Source: Candidatus Bathyarchaeota archaeon (lineage in GTDB: Archaea; Thermoproteota; Bathyarchaeia; TCS64). Taken from it: a DNA stretch of 8,639 nt. The translations under genes were made by a program, and so were the position numbers. The stretch spans positions 1 through 8,639 of the forward strand of contig JAFGTA010000063.1 of NCBI GenBank assembly GCA_016934355.1, in the 5' to 3' direction. Positions 1 to 6,475 of this stretch are shown in pieces (position 1 is the first letter of the stretch; each line of letters starts with the position of its first letter). Under the pieces are notes generated by a model, which made no database searches, had not been told where the DNA came from, and saw only the letters and a list, made by a program, of their open reading frames with translations.

Positions 1-640
1 CTATTCTATAGCTCTCGCTGTCGTCGTAGAGCCCCAGGTAGAGGAGTTCGTCTCCGGGGGTGCCTGCGCCCACGGTGTCGCCGGGGGCTAGGCTCCAGTC
101 CTGCTGGTCGCCGCTGTCCAGCTTCTTCACGGCCTCGAACCAGTAGTGGTAGCCGTCGTGGTAGCCTTTCCCCATGACGTCGTTGGTCCCTAGCGGGATC
201 GCGTCGAAGTCATCTATCCAGGAGGCGCCGTCGTAGCCTGTGAGGTCTCGGGGGCTCCCCAGCTGGTACATCCAAGCCGCGTCGCTCCCATCCCAGCCGC
301 CGCCGTTAGGCTGGAGGTAGACTATGTAGGCTTGGTCTTCCATGTCCGGCGTCAGCCTGTCGACGTACGCGATCTGCAGCCTGATGTATAGGTTCTCGCC
401 GTCGTTCTTCGCCCAGACCTTGGCGGGTAGATAGGGTGGAGTCATCCCCTCGTTTCGCCCCAGTGTTATGAGTGTGGTGTGGGCGTCCCTCCACTCGTCC
501 TCTTCCGTCAGATACCCGTCGGGTGTCACGGGGTTACGCAGCCAAGAGCACTTAACCCCGTAAACTTCCGCTTTACACGGTAGTACACTGAGTGAGGCTG
601 CCTGTACGAGCAATACCAATAAAACATAGACTCTCTTCAT
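1..640 (-). CDS. Secreted protein with CBM9/DOMON-like domain (3' end outside window)
   Basis: An open frame reads from ATG at 640-638 to the left edge without a stop (213 codons), so the C-terminus lies outside. Residues 1-25 look like a Sec signal peptide: MKR, then a hydrophobic stretch (about 4-20), with likely cleavage after the Ala of 'CKA' near 24. The mature part has the layout of family-9 carbohydrate-binding or ethylbenzene-dehydrogenase-like beta-sandwich domains: 'PDGYLTEEDEWRDA' at about 40-53, then 'VWAKNDGENLYIRLQI' at about 75-90, then acidic and aromatic segments (GGGWDGSDAAW about 113-123, HDGYHYWFEAVKK about 161-173). Such domains bind sugars or small ligands outside the cell, often as part of larger surface proteins. 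The ligand cannot be told. The start is supported by the signal peptide and by AT-rich promoter-like DNA just upstream. The fold call is by pattern only; the reading frame and secretion are more certain. Confidence 0.72.
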   Translation of the reverse strand, partial: MKRVYVLLVLLVQAASLSVLPCKAEVYGVKCSWLRNPVTPDGYLTEEDEWRDAHTTLITLGRNEGMTPPYLPAKVWAKNDGENLYIRLQIAYVDRLTPDMEDQAYIVYLQPNGGGWDGSDAAWMYQLGSPRDLTGYDGASWIDDFDAIPLGTNDVMGKGYHDGYHYWFEAVKKLDSGDQQDWSLAPGDTVGAGTPGDELLYLGLYDDSESYRI

Positions 641-860
641 ATCACCAAATTATCTCTGAATTATCCAGTTAATTTAGAATTATAGACCATTTCACGAATC
701 AGCCCGTTACATCTCTTATATCATATAATTCGATTTCATGACGAGAAAAAAATCGTAAAAGTTTCAACTGTAGGTACCAAAACAGAGAATCACACGATCC
801 GATGTAGACGTCGAAGATAACTAAACCATAAAAAGCGTAGACCCTAAACAGATGTAACTG
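641..860. promoter_or_regulatory. AT-rich divergent intergenic region
   Basis: No gene is seen here. The DNA is much more AT-rich than its neighbours and separates two divergent genes, so it must hold both promoters. On the minus strand, TAAATTAA (complement of 670-677) lies about 33 bases before the ATG at 640, and TCTATAATT lies about 42 before it. TTATAT-C-ATATAA (716-728) is a perfect 13-base dyad that reads as a TATA box on both strands, but it is far from either start. CGATTT (731-736) and AAATCG (750-755) form a further weak inverted repeat. Confidence 0.5.
826..836 (+). promoter_or_regulatory. TATA box for the 861 MBL gene (likely leaderless)
   Basis: CCATAAAAAG is centred about 30 bases before the GTG at 861. 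That spacing places transcription initiation at or very near the start codon. No Shine-Dalgarno-like sequence precedes the GTG, in agreement with a leaderless transcript. Confidence 0.45.
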
Positions 861-1715
861 GTGAAACCCACGGCGGAGCAACACAAGCCACTGGAGCTGC
901 ACTTCCTCGGAACAGGCGGAGGAAGGTTCGTGATGACCACCCAGAGAAGACGCACCGCAGGGATCAGACTAATCCACGGCGCCGCGAACATACACATCGA
1001 CCCCGGCCCGGGCGCCCTCGTCTTCTCCAACTGGGCCGGCCTCAGCCCCCAGCTCCTAGGCGGCCTCATAGTCACCCACTGCCACCCCGACCACTACAGC
1101 GACGCCGAGGTCTTCATAGAGGCCATGACCCACGGGACCCGGAGCAAACGAGGCGTCCTCGCCGCCCCGAGAAGCGTCACAGCCGGCGCCGACGGCGTAG
1201 GCCCCAGCGTCTCAGACTACCACAAGGGGCTCGTGGAGGAAGTCATCGATCTTCACCCCGGCGCCGAGTTCAGCGTCAACGGCTTAAGGTTCACGGCGCT
1301 TGAGGCACGGCACTCGGACCCTTCCACCGTGGGCATAAGGTTCGATGCCCCCGGGATAGGCTCCGTAGGGTACACAAGCGACACAGGTTATTTCCCGGGG
1401 CTACCCGAGCAATACCGCGACCTCCGCCTCCTCATACTCTGCGTCATGTGGCCAAGAGATAACTCCATCAAGATGCACATGTGCATCGACGACGCCCTCA
1501 AGCTGCTGACGGAGGCGAAGCCTCGAGCCGCCGTGATGACCCACTTCGGCATGCGGATGCTCAACGCGGATCCGGCTGCCGAGGCAGAGTACCTCCAGAG
1601 AGAGACAGGGATACCCGTAGTCCCCGCGGTTGACGGGATGAAGGCCACGCTGACAGACAGCATAAACTTTCAAGGCCCGAGAAAGAGGGATAAACCCCTC
1701 ATAATAGACGCTTAG
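861..1715 (+). CDS. MBL-fold metallohydrolase (RNase Z-like layout)
   Basis: This 284-residue protein has the full set of MBL-fold metal ligands. The signature THCHPDH is at residues 72-78 (H73, H75, D77, H78), followed by H151 in 'ARHSDP', D174 in 'YTSDTGYF' and H228 in 'MTHFGMRML'. The N-terminal strand 'LHFLGTGGGR' (13-22) and 'IHIDPGPGAL' (44-53) are typical of the Lactamase_B_2/RNase Z-like branch. It should be a soluble, probably di-zinc hydrolase. I see no exosite typical of tRNase Z and no CPSF-type KH extension, so the substrate is unknown. The GTG start at 861 is chosen because a TATA-like box lies 30 bases upstream and the fold's first strand begins only 12 residues in. It is probably transcribed alone: the next gene is over 190 bases away across a region with its own promoters. 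Confidence 0.88.
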   Translation: MKPTAEQHKPLELHFLGTGGGRFVMTTQRRRTAGIRLIHGAANIHIDPGPGALVFSNWAGLSPQLLGGLIVTHCHPDHYSDAEVFIEAMTHGTRSKRGVLAAPRSVTAGADGVGPSVSDYHKGLVEEVIDLHPGAEFSVNGLRFTALEARHSDPSTVGIRFDAPGIGSVGYTSDTGYFPGLPEQYRDLRLLILCVMWPRDNSIKMHMCIDDALKLLTEAKPRAAVMTHFGMRMLNADPAAEAEYLQRETGIPVVPAVDGMKATLTDSINFQGPRKRDKPLIIDA

Positions 1716-1729
1716 AGAACCAGTAAAAC

Positions 1730-1742
1730 TGAAAATATTTAT
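1730..1742 (+). promoter_or_regulatory. TATA-like element downstream of the MBL gene
   Basis: GAAAATATTTATT is the most AT-rich stretch between the two plus-strand genes and resembles an archaeal TATA box. It would start transcription near 1760-1765, just before or within a run of hairpins. It lies only about 15 bases after the MBL stop, so it could also help terminate that transcript. There is no coding start at the expected distance. Confidence 0.3.
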
Positions 1743-1749
1743 TGATCCC

Positions 1750-1845
1750 ACCTAATAGTGTAGGTTAGTCTGAGTGAGGACAATGGGGTATTGTTTTGTC
1801 GATCCCCCGAAGGGGATCTAGGAACCGGAGCCCACTGAATCCTAG
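1750..1845 (+). ncRNA. Candidate structured RNA or long ValRS leader
   Basis: Four short hairpins follow one another. ACCTA/TAGGT is at 1750-1765. GGACAAT pairs with ATTGTTT at 1778-1796 with two G-U pairs and loop GGGGT. GATCCCC-CGAA-GGGGATC at 1801-1818 has a perfect 7-bp stem and a tetraloop. TAGGA/TCCTA at 1819-1844 has a 16-base loop. No good open frame crosses the region. I cannot match it to tRNA, RNase P, SRP, or a standard C/D guide (no TGATGA box). It may be a small RNA driven by the element at 1730-1742, or the distal part of the ValRS 5' leader. Evidence is structural only. Confidence 0.3.
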
Positions 1846-1868
1846 AAGCCAGACCGCAGCGGACAACC

Positions 1869-1875
1869 TTTTAAA
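1869..1875 (+). promoter_or_regulatory. TATA box for valyl-tRNA synthetase
   Basis: TTTTAAA preceded by CC would place initiation near 1897-1900, giving a leader of about 50 bases before the ATG at 1948. It is the best TATA-like match close to the gene. Confidence 0.4.
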
Positions 1876-1933
1876 GCAGGCGACAAGGCTACACAGCCGT
1901 AAATCGGCTTGCCGTCCGTATACGACAGCAAAC

Positions 1934-1939
1934 GGAGAG
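1934..1939 (+). promoter_or_regulatory. Ribosome-binding site deciding the ValRS start
   Basis: GGAGAG lies eight bases before the ATG at 1948, a good Shine-Dalgarno position. This favours 1948 over the in-frame TTG at 1909, which would add 13 residues that do not resemble the family's N-terminus. Confidence 0.55.
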
Positions 1940-1947
1940 ACGTGTCT

Positions 1948-4368
1948 ATGAATGTGCTACCGAAGAAGATGGACTTCCTCCAGATGGAGGAGAAATGGCA
2001 GAAACGGTGGGAGGAAGAAGGAACCCACAGATACGACTGGGACGACGACAGCCGACCCGTCTACAGCATCGACACGCCGCCACCCTACCCGAGCGGCGAC
2101 TTCCACATGGGCAACTTCCTGAACTGGACCTACTTCGACATAAGGGCCAGGTACAAGCGGATGCGCGGATACAACGTCCTTTTCCCCCAGGGATGGGACT
2201 GCCACGGGCTACCAACAGAGGTCGCCGTGGAGAAGGCGAAGGGCATCAGGAAAAGCGACGTCCCTCCCGACGTCTTCCGCAAGATGTGCGAGGAATGGAT
2301 CGAGCAGTACATCCAGATCATGAAGACCGCGGTCATCAGGATGGGCTGCAGCGTCGACTGGACCACAGAGTACCGGACCATGGAGCCCGAGTACATGAGG
2401 AAGGTCCAGCTAAGCTTCCTCAAGCTCTACGAGAAGGACATGATCTACAAGGGCGAGCACCCCATCAACTGGTGCCCCCGCTGCGAGACCGCCATCGCCG
2501 ACGCCGAGGTGGAGCACGAAACCAAGCGGGGCAGGCTATACACCATCCCGTTCCACACCGACCACGGAGAAGTGCTCATAGCGACGACCCGCCCAATCTA
2601 CCTCCCAGCCTGCGTAGCCCTCAGCGTCCACCCCACCGACGAACGCTACAGCCGCCTCATCGGAGGCAAAGCGAGGGTGCCCGTGTTCAATCAGGAGGTC
2701 CCCATCATCGCCAACGACGAGGTCGACCCCGAGTTCGGCACAGGCGCCATGATGATATGCACCTACGGCGACAAAGCCGATGTAGTAGCAGTGGCACGGT
2801 TTAACCTCCCCGTGGTGAAGCTCATCGACGGTAAAGGAATCCTCCTAGAGGTAGCAGACAAGTACGCCGGGATGCCCATCCAGGAGGGCCAGGAGGCATT
2901 GGTGAAAGACATGCGCGTCGCCGGCCTCATCGAGGAGGAGCATGTCCTCAATCAGGAGGTGGGTCTCTGCTGGCGCTGCGACACACCCATCGAAGTGGTG
3001 ACGGCGCGGCAGTGGTTCATGCGCACCATCAGCCTAACAGAGAAGGTGGTAGAGACCGCCAACAGGATAACGTGGTACCCCGACTGGATGAGGCAGAGGC
3101 TCCTCGACTGGGCCACCGGCCTCGACTGGGACTGGGTGCTCAGCAGACAGCGGGTGTTCGCAACACCGGTTCCCGCATGGTACTGTAAAAAATGCGGCAA
3201 GATCAGGCTCGCCAAACCCGAGGAGCTGCCCGTAGATCCGAGGGTGACGAGCATAAACGATGTCTGCGAGTGCGGGGGAACCGAGTTCGTCCCCGACAAC
3301 GACGTCATGGACACCTGGTTCGACAGCAGCTTGACCTGCGCCATCCACGCCGGCTGGCCCGACAAGCCCAACTGGAGGAGACAGTTCCCCGCCAGCGTCC
3401 ACCCCAGCGGCCAGGACATCATACGTACGTGGGCGTACTACCTCATGGTGAGGCACCTCGCCCTCTTCGACGAGACCGCATACGACAGCGTCCTGATCAA
3501 CGGCATGGTCCTCGGCGGCGACGGAAGGAAGATGAGCAAGAGCCTCGGTAACTATGTCTCCACCCCAGAGGTGTTCCCCAAGTACGGCGCCGACGCGCCC
3601 CGGCAGTGGGCAGCCGCAGGCGGAGGCACAGGAACCGACATCCCGTTCAGGTGGGAGGACGTTGAGTACGGGTGGCGGTTCATGAGGAAGCTCTGGAACG
3701 CATGCAGGTTCACAGGAATGAGGCTGGAGGGCTACGATCCCTCCATGAACGCCGAGCCCACGCTGCTCGACAGGTGGATACTCTCCAAGCTCCAGAAGGC
3801 TATAAAGCGGGCCACTGAGGCCATGGAGGACTGCGACTTCATGAACGCCACCGAGGCTTCGCGTAACTTCATCTGGCACGTCTTCTGCGACCACTACCTG
3901 GAGGCGGCGAAGACAAGGCTCTACGGCGAGGGAGATGAGAAGAGGGCGGCCCAGCAGACGTTGTACTACTCGGTAGGGCGCATGCTGAAGCTCATGGCCC
4001 CCGTGACGCCCCACATCTCCGAGGAGATATGGCGTACGATGTACGACCCAGAGAACAGCGTGAACCTCTCATCTTGGCCCGAGTACGACGAGTCCATGGT
4101 GGACGAGGACGCCGAGAAGGCTGGGGACATCATAATCGCCGCCATCAGCGACATCCGACGCGAGAAGAACCGTAAAGGCGTGAGCCTCAACGCCCCCATG
4201 AACGGCGTGAAGCTGTACACAGAGGGCGACTTCGCTGACGCGCTGAGACGAGGCTCCAAGGACATCATGGAGACCCTGAAGATCGAGGAGCTGGAGGTCA
4301 TCGAAGGCGAGGGCGGCGAGTCAAAGCTGGAGGACTACGCCGAAGTGGGTTTCACGGTCTCCCTCTAG
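1948..4368 (+). CDS. valS: Valyl-tRNA synthetase
   Basis: Class I aminoacyl-tRNA synthetase that charges tRNA-Val in the cytoplasm. From the ATG at 1948 it has 806 residues, at the short side for the family. The HIGH-type motif is FHMGN (52-56) after 'TPPPYPSG', with 'PQGWDCHGLPTE' at 80-91. The inserted CP1 editing domain follows: 'NWCPRC' 174-179, 'ATTRP' 212-216, 'ACVALSVHPTDERY' 221-234 and 'GTGAMMICTYGDKADV' 264-279. 'CWRCDTPIE' is at 341-349, then a Cys4 zinc ribbon (C413, C416, C440, C442) and 'MDTWFDSS' 454-461. The KMSKS loop is GRKMSKSLGN (526-535), and the helical anticodon-binding domain runs from about 600. The ACVAxxVHP and CTYGDK signatures favour ValRS over IleRS or LeuRS. Oddity: the usual TTRPE is TTRPI here (I217). 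The in-frame TTG at 1909 is a less likely start. The gene has its own promoter. Confidence 0.95.
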   Translation: MNVLPKKMDFLQMEEKWQKRWEEEGTHRYDWDDDSRPVYSIDTPPPYPSGDFHMGNFLNWTYFDIRARYKRMRGYNVLFPQGWDCHGLPTEVAVEKAKGIRKSDVPPDVFRKMCEEWIEQYIQIMKTAVIRMGCSVDWTTEYRTMEPEYMRKVQLSFLKLYEKDMIYKGEHPINWCPRCETAIADAEVEHETKRGRLYTIPFHTDHGEVLIATTRPIYLPACVALSVHPTDERYSRLIGGKARVPVFNQEVPIIANDEVDPEFGTGAMMICTYGDKADVVAVARFNLPVVKLIDGKGILLEVADKYAGMPIQEGQEALVKDMRVAGLIEEEHVLNQEVGLCWRCDTPIEVVTARQWFMRTISLTEKVVETANRITWYPDWMRQRLLDWATGLDWDWVLSRQRVFATPVPAWYCKKCGKIRLAKPEELPVDPRVTSINDVCECGGTEFVPDNDVMDTWFDSSLTCAIHAGWPDKPNWRRQFPASVHPSGQDIIRTWAYYLMVRHLALFDETAYDSVLINGMVLGGDGRKMSKSLGNYVSTPEVFPKYGADAPRQWAAAGGGTGTDIPFRWEDVEYGWRFMRKLWNACRFTGMRLEGYDPSMNAEPTLLDRWILSKLQKAIKRATEAMEDCDFMNATEASRNFIWHVFCDHYLEAAKTRLYGEGDEKRAAQQTLYYSVGRMLKLMAPVTPHISEEIWRTMYDPENSVNLSSWPEYDESMVDEDAEKAGDIIIAAISDIRREKNRKGVSLNAPMNGVKLYTEGDFADALRRGSKDIMETLKIEELEVIEGEGGESKLEDYAEVGFTVSL

Positions 4369-4376
4369 GGAACACC

Positions 4377-4384
4377 TTATACTT
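4377..4384 (+). promoter_or_regulatory. TATA box for the 4406 gene (likely leaderless)
   Basis: CTTATACT is centred about 26 bases before the ATG at 4406, placing the transcript start on or next to the start codon. No Shine-Dalgarno sequence precedes the ATG. The following run of five T (4383-4387), just after the ValRS stop, may also serve as that gene's terminator. Confidence 0.5.
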
Positions 4385-4405
4385 TTTCACCCAACACTTT
4401 ACCCT

Positions 4406-4915
4406 ATGACAGAAGAGATGGTGCCTCTCTCCGAGGCCGAGAACGAGGTCAAGGTAACCACTCAGAGGCTCGCCCTCCTACACCTATCATACGCCAAGAC
4501 ACTGGTCGACAGGTTCGGTTGGGAACAGGGAAAGCAGCTCATACTGGACTCCATCAAGCTGTACAGCGAGTACGTCGCCGAACGCACGAAGCAGGGACAC
4601 CAGAGCCTGCCCAAGTTCGGCTTCTGGGAGAAACGCGAAGGGAAGCCCCCGCTCTGCGAGCTCGGTAAGATCATGCTGGAGTACGGTGAACCCGAGCTAG
4701 GGGCCATGTACTGCCTCATAGACCCCGGGAAGGTGATGGCCGCCAACCCGGACGAGAAGATGATTCACACCAAGTGCATGATACTCGGGCACGACCGCTG
4801 CGAGTTCGACAACATCCCAACCTCCGATGAGGATAAACGCGACTTCAAAGAAGGCGGCGACTGGTCACACGCGGACCCTGTGATCGGCGAGTTCCTAGAT
4901 AAGAAGAAAGCCTAG
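4406..4915 (+). CDS. ATC-hydrolase/V4R-like small cytoplasmic protein
   Basis: A 169-residue soluble protein without signal or membrane segment. Residues 20-60 form a predicted helical stretch, 'YAKTLVDRFGWEQGKQLILDSI' split around W39, of the kind seen at the start of the L-2-amino-thiazoline-4-carboxylate (ATC) hydrolase family. The C-terminal half carries 'YCLIDP' (102-107) and 'HTKCMILGHDRCEF' (121-134), which resembles the Cys-containing end of both that family and V4R ligand-binding domains. Cysteines are C84, C103, C124 and C132. In bacteria, ATC hydrolase opens the thiazoline ring to N-carbamoyl-cysteine, but most relatives have no proven activity, so the reaction here is unknown. The gene starts 37 bases after ValRS yet has its own TATA box, so cotranscription is not required. 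Its TAG is followed directly by a second TAG and overlaps the stop of the convergent aRF1 gene. Confidence 0.72.
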   Translation: MTEEMVPLSEAENEVKVTTQRLALLHLSYAKTLVDRFGWEQGKQLILDSIKLYSEYVAERTKQGHQSLPKFGFWEKREGKPPLCELGKIMLEYGEPELGAMYCLIDPGKVMAANPDEKMIHTKCMILGHDRCEFDNIPTSDEDKRDFKEGGDWSHADPVIGEFLDKKKA

Positions 4916-6165
4916 TAGGTGCGGTACTTCGTTATAGCCGCGATGCCGCCGAAGCTCCTGGAGAGCATCTCCCCCTCCTCCGTGTGGGTGGAGACGACCT
5001 CCATCCGTGCTTCGGCCTCCTCGCTCATCCGAACCAGCACCTCGATGAGGTCCTCCCTCTCCTCTACCTCGTACTGGCCGGTGCCGCATTTGAGGCACGT
5101 CATGCCGCTGAGCTTTTCCTCGAACTGCTCCCACTCATTCATATCCACGATCTGTTCCTCGGTGTAGCCGCAGCTCCTGCACTTGAGCTTGACGTGCCAC
5201 CGTCTGATTGCATCGCTTATCAGAAGCATGTAGACGTTGATACTCTTCAGGGCCTGGATGACGTCTTGCTCGCCATACGTGGCCAGTCCGTCGTCCTCGC
5301 CGAGGTGACGCAGGAACTCCTGAACCACCTTCCGCTCCTGCATGTACCGTACCTTCTCCAGGAAGCTTCTGGAGCGGTTGACAACCTCTTTTACGCCCTC
5401 GTGTCCCGTGTAGCCGGTGTCCACCGTGGTGAGTATCTTGTCCTGCAGTTCGTGGTGAAGGTAGTTGCCCTTGAGGAAATCCTCCTTGGTAGGCCCGGGG
5501 CCTCCGACGATTATGCCTTTGAGGCCCTCGATGTTCAGGAAGATGTCCGTCATGTAATCACCGACACGGTTGTAATACTCGTTGAGGTGCATCCTCCTCA
5601 GCCGCTCATACCTGCGGCTGCTCTGGCCGCCTGCCCGCGTCTTCCCGGGGACACCCGACGTCAGATCCTTGATTATGTCGGCTCTCTGTCCCTTCAGCGT
5701 GGCGAAGGTCGCGTCCTTGGCGTCCATCACAAGTATCCCGTAGGTGTCCTCTGCCTCAAGTATCTCGAATAGAGGCTCAAGCATGAACCGGTGCTCACAC
5801 CTGTAATAGTAGATACTGATAGGCTCCGGCGGTATGACGACGAAAGTCTGCATGTCCCCGACGCCCAGCTGGTTGCTCGCGATGGTTCCCGCGAAGATGG
5901 CGAGCCCCGTCTCAGGGACCTCCTTGAACAGCTTGAGGCGCTCCATCGCCTTGGTGAGGGCGTCCTGCACGTTCTTACGTGTGGTCTTGGACTTTATGTT
6001 GACGGCTGTGCCGTACTCGTTCCTGAGGTCGCTCATGACGTCGTGGATACGTTTGTTCGGCGGAATGTAGACGGTGACCAACTCGGTCCCTCTGCCCTCT
6101 AGGTTCTCGAGTGTCTCAAGCATCCGCTGGAACCTGAAGCGGTCGAGGGTTGGGTTACCGGACAT
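4912..6165 (-). CDS. prf1: Peptide chain release factor aRF1
   Basis: A 417-residue archaeal class I release factor that recognises all three stop codons in the ribosomal A site and triggers peptide release. The N domain has 'GRGTELVTVYIPP' (24-36, archaeal GTE in place of eukaryotic GTS), NIKS at 56-59 in 'AVNIKSKTTRKNV', and the YxCxxxF element as YRCEHRF (121-127). The M domain has the catalytic GGQ at 179-181 in 'GKTRAGGQSSRRYERLR'. The C domain includes a Cys4 zinc ribbon (C329, C332, C357, C360) that is characteristic of archaeal proteins, and ends in 'FGGIAAITKYRTY'. Every key motif is intact and the length is normal. The ATG at 6165 gives the expected 'NPTLDRFRFQRML' beginning. Possible TATA elements on this strand lie at 6200-6210 and 6214-6224. 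The gene is convergent with the 4406 gene and divergent from carbamate kinase. Confidence 0.97.
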   Translation of the reverse strand: MSGNPTLDRFRFQRMLETLENLEGRGTELVTVYIPPNKRIHDVMSDLRNEYGTAVNIKSKTTRKNVQDALTKAMERLKLFKEVPETGLAIFAGTIASNQLGVGDMQTFVVIPPEPISIYYYRCEHRFMLEPLFEILEAEDTYGILVMDAKDATFATLKGQRADIIKDLTSGVPGKTRAGGQSSRRYERLRRMHLNEYYNRVGDYMTDIFLNIEGLKGIIVGGPGPTKEDFLKGNYLHHELQDKILTTVDTGYTGHEGVKEVVNRSRSFLEKVRYMQERKVVQEFLRHLGEDDGLATYGEQDVIQALKSINVYMLLISDAIRRWHVKLKCRSCGYTEEQIVDMNEWEQFEEKLSGMTCLKCGTGQYEVEEREDLIEVLVRMSEEAEARMEVVSTHTEEGEMLSRSFGGIAAITKYRTY

Positions 6166-6278
6166 AAGCGTTCACTAAGTAGAGTCACTAACAGGAGGAC
6201 TGTATATGAAGGTTCTTGTTAAAAGAGCCTAACTGTAAAAAAATGTGGTAAAACTCACTTCATGTCAAAGAATTAGAA

Positions 6279-6297
6279 AACTCGTACAATACGAGTT
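6279..6297. repeat. Perfect 8-bp inverted repeat, operator-like
   Basis: AACTCGTA and TACGAGTT flank a 3-base centre CAA, a 19-base dyad in otherwise AT-rich DNA. Its size and place, about 40-80 bases upstream of the strongest TATA-like boxes for carbamate kinase, suit a dimeric regulator site. A short RNA hairpin is an alternative. Confidence 0.4.
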
Positions 6298-6334
6298 CAA
6301 TGGTGAAGATTCGTAGCCCTAAACAGGAAATACC

Positions 6335-6362
6335 GGATATAAAATAAACCATCATTATAAAT
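6335..6362 (+). promoter_or_regulatory. Tandem TATA-like boxes upstream of carbamate kinase
   Basis: GGATATAAAATAAA and, shortly after, TTATAAAT are the closest matches to the archaeal TATA consensus in the window. Starts 25 bases downstream would fall near 6366 and 6384. A weaker box, CTGTTTATCC (about 6447-6456), lies 25 bases before the TTG and is a possible nearer promoter. Confidence 0.4.
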
Positions 6363-6464
6363 CGTCAACGTGTGGGCGGTCTATTTCAGACATAATCAAA
6401 ACATATTGTCCCAATTCAGGATAATTGTTTTAAGAATCCCCGCATTCTGTTTATCCCTCTTCAC

Positions 6465-6469
6465 GGTGA
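6465..6469 (+). promoter_or_regulatory. Shine-Dalgarno GGTGA for the TTG start
   Basis: GGTGA, complementary to the archaeal 16S rRNA tail, ends six bases before the TTG at 6476. It is the main support for this rare start codon and fits a transcript that carries a leader. Confidence 0.65.
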
Positions 6470-6475
6470 ACAGAT

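Larger units (their letters stand above)
6166..6475. promoter_or_regulatory. Divergent control region between aRF1 and carbamate kinase
   Basis: This 310-base AT-rich gap contains no recognisable gene or tRNA. On the aRF1 side, TTCATATACAG (complement of 6200-6210) and CTTTTAACAAG (complement of 6214-6224) are TATA-like. An 8-bp inverted repeat with one G-T pair, AGGTTCTT/AAGAGCCT, spans 6210-6230. On the carbamate kinase side, GGATATAAAATAAA (6335-6348) and TTATAAAT (6355-6362) are strong TATA-like boxes. They would give that gene a leader of roughly 90-115 bases. A perfect dyad sits between the two sets at 6279-6297. Confidence 0.5.

Noticed and set aside
731..755. CGATTT/AAATCG hairpin followed on the minus strand by T-rich sequence, as a terminator
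   Set aside because: No gene ends there; both flanking genes point away from this region, so there is nothing for it to terminate.
1760..1860. C/D-box guide RNA before ValRS (CTGA boxes present)
   Set aside because: CTGA occurs at 1770-1773 and 1834-1837, but there is no TGATGA-type C box to pair with either.
1909..1947. TTG at 1909 as the ValRS start
   Set aside because: The extra 13 residues do not resemble the family N-terminus, TTG is rare, and a Shine-Dalgarno sequence sits at the right distance before the ATG at 1948.
1995..2804. Second plus-strand frame (269 codons) inside ValRS
   Set aside because: The product is an Arg/His/Pro-rich out-of-frame translation typical of a GC-rich gene, with no start signals of its own.
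3034..4014. Long minus-strand open frame (326 codons) opposite ValRS
   Set aside because: It lies antisense within a clearly identified ValRS gene, its translation shows no family motif, and such frames are expected from third-position GC bias.
4984..5772. Plus-strand open frame (262 codons) opposite aRF1
   Set aside because: It is the complement of a convincing aRF1 gene with all key motifs; the antisense product is low-complexity and unrecognisable.
6279..6310. Possible tRNA near the dyad (GTTCAA resembles a T-loop)
   Set aside because: No acceptor, D or anticodon arm can be built around it.
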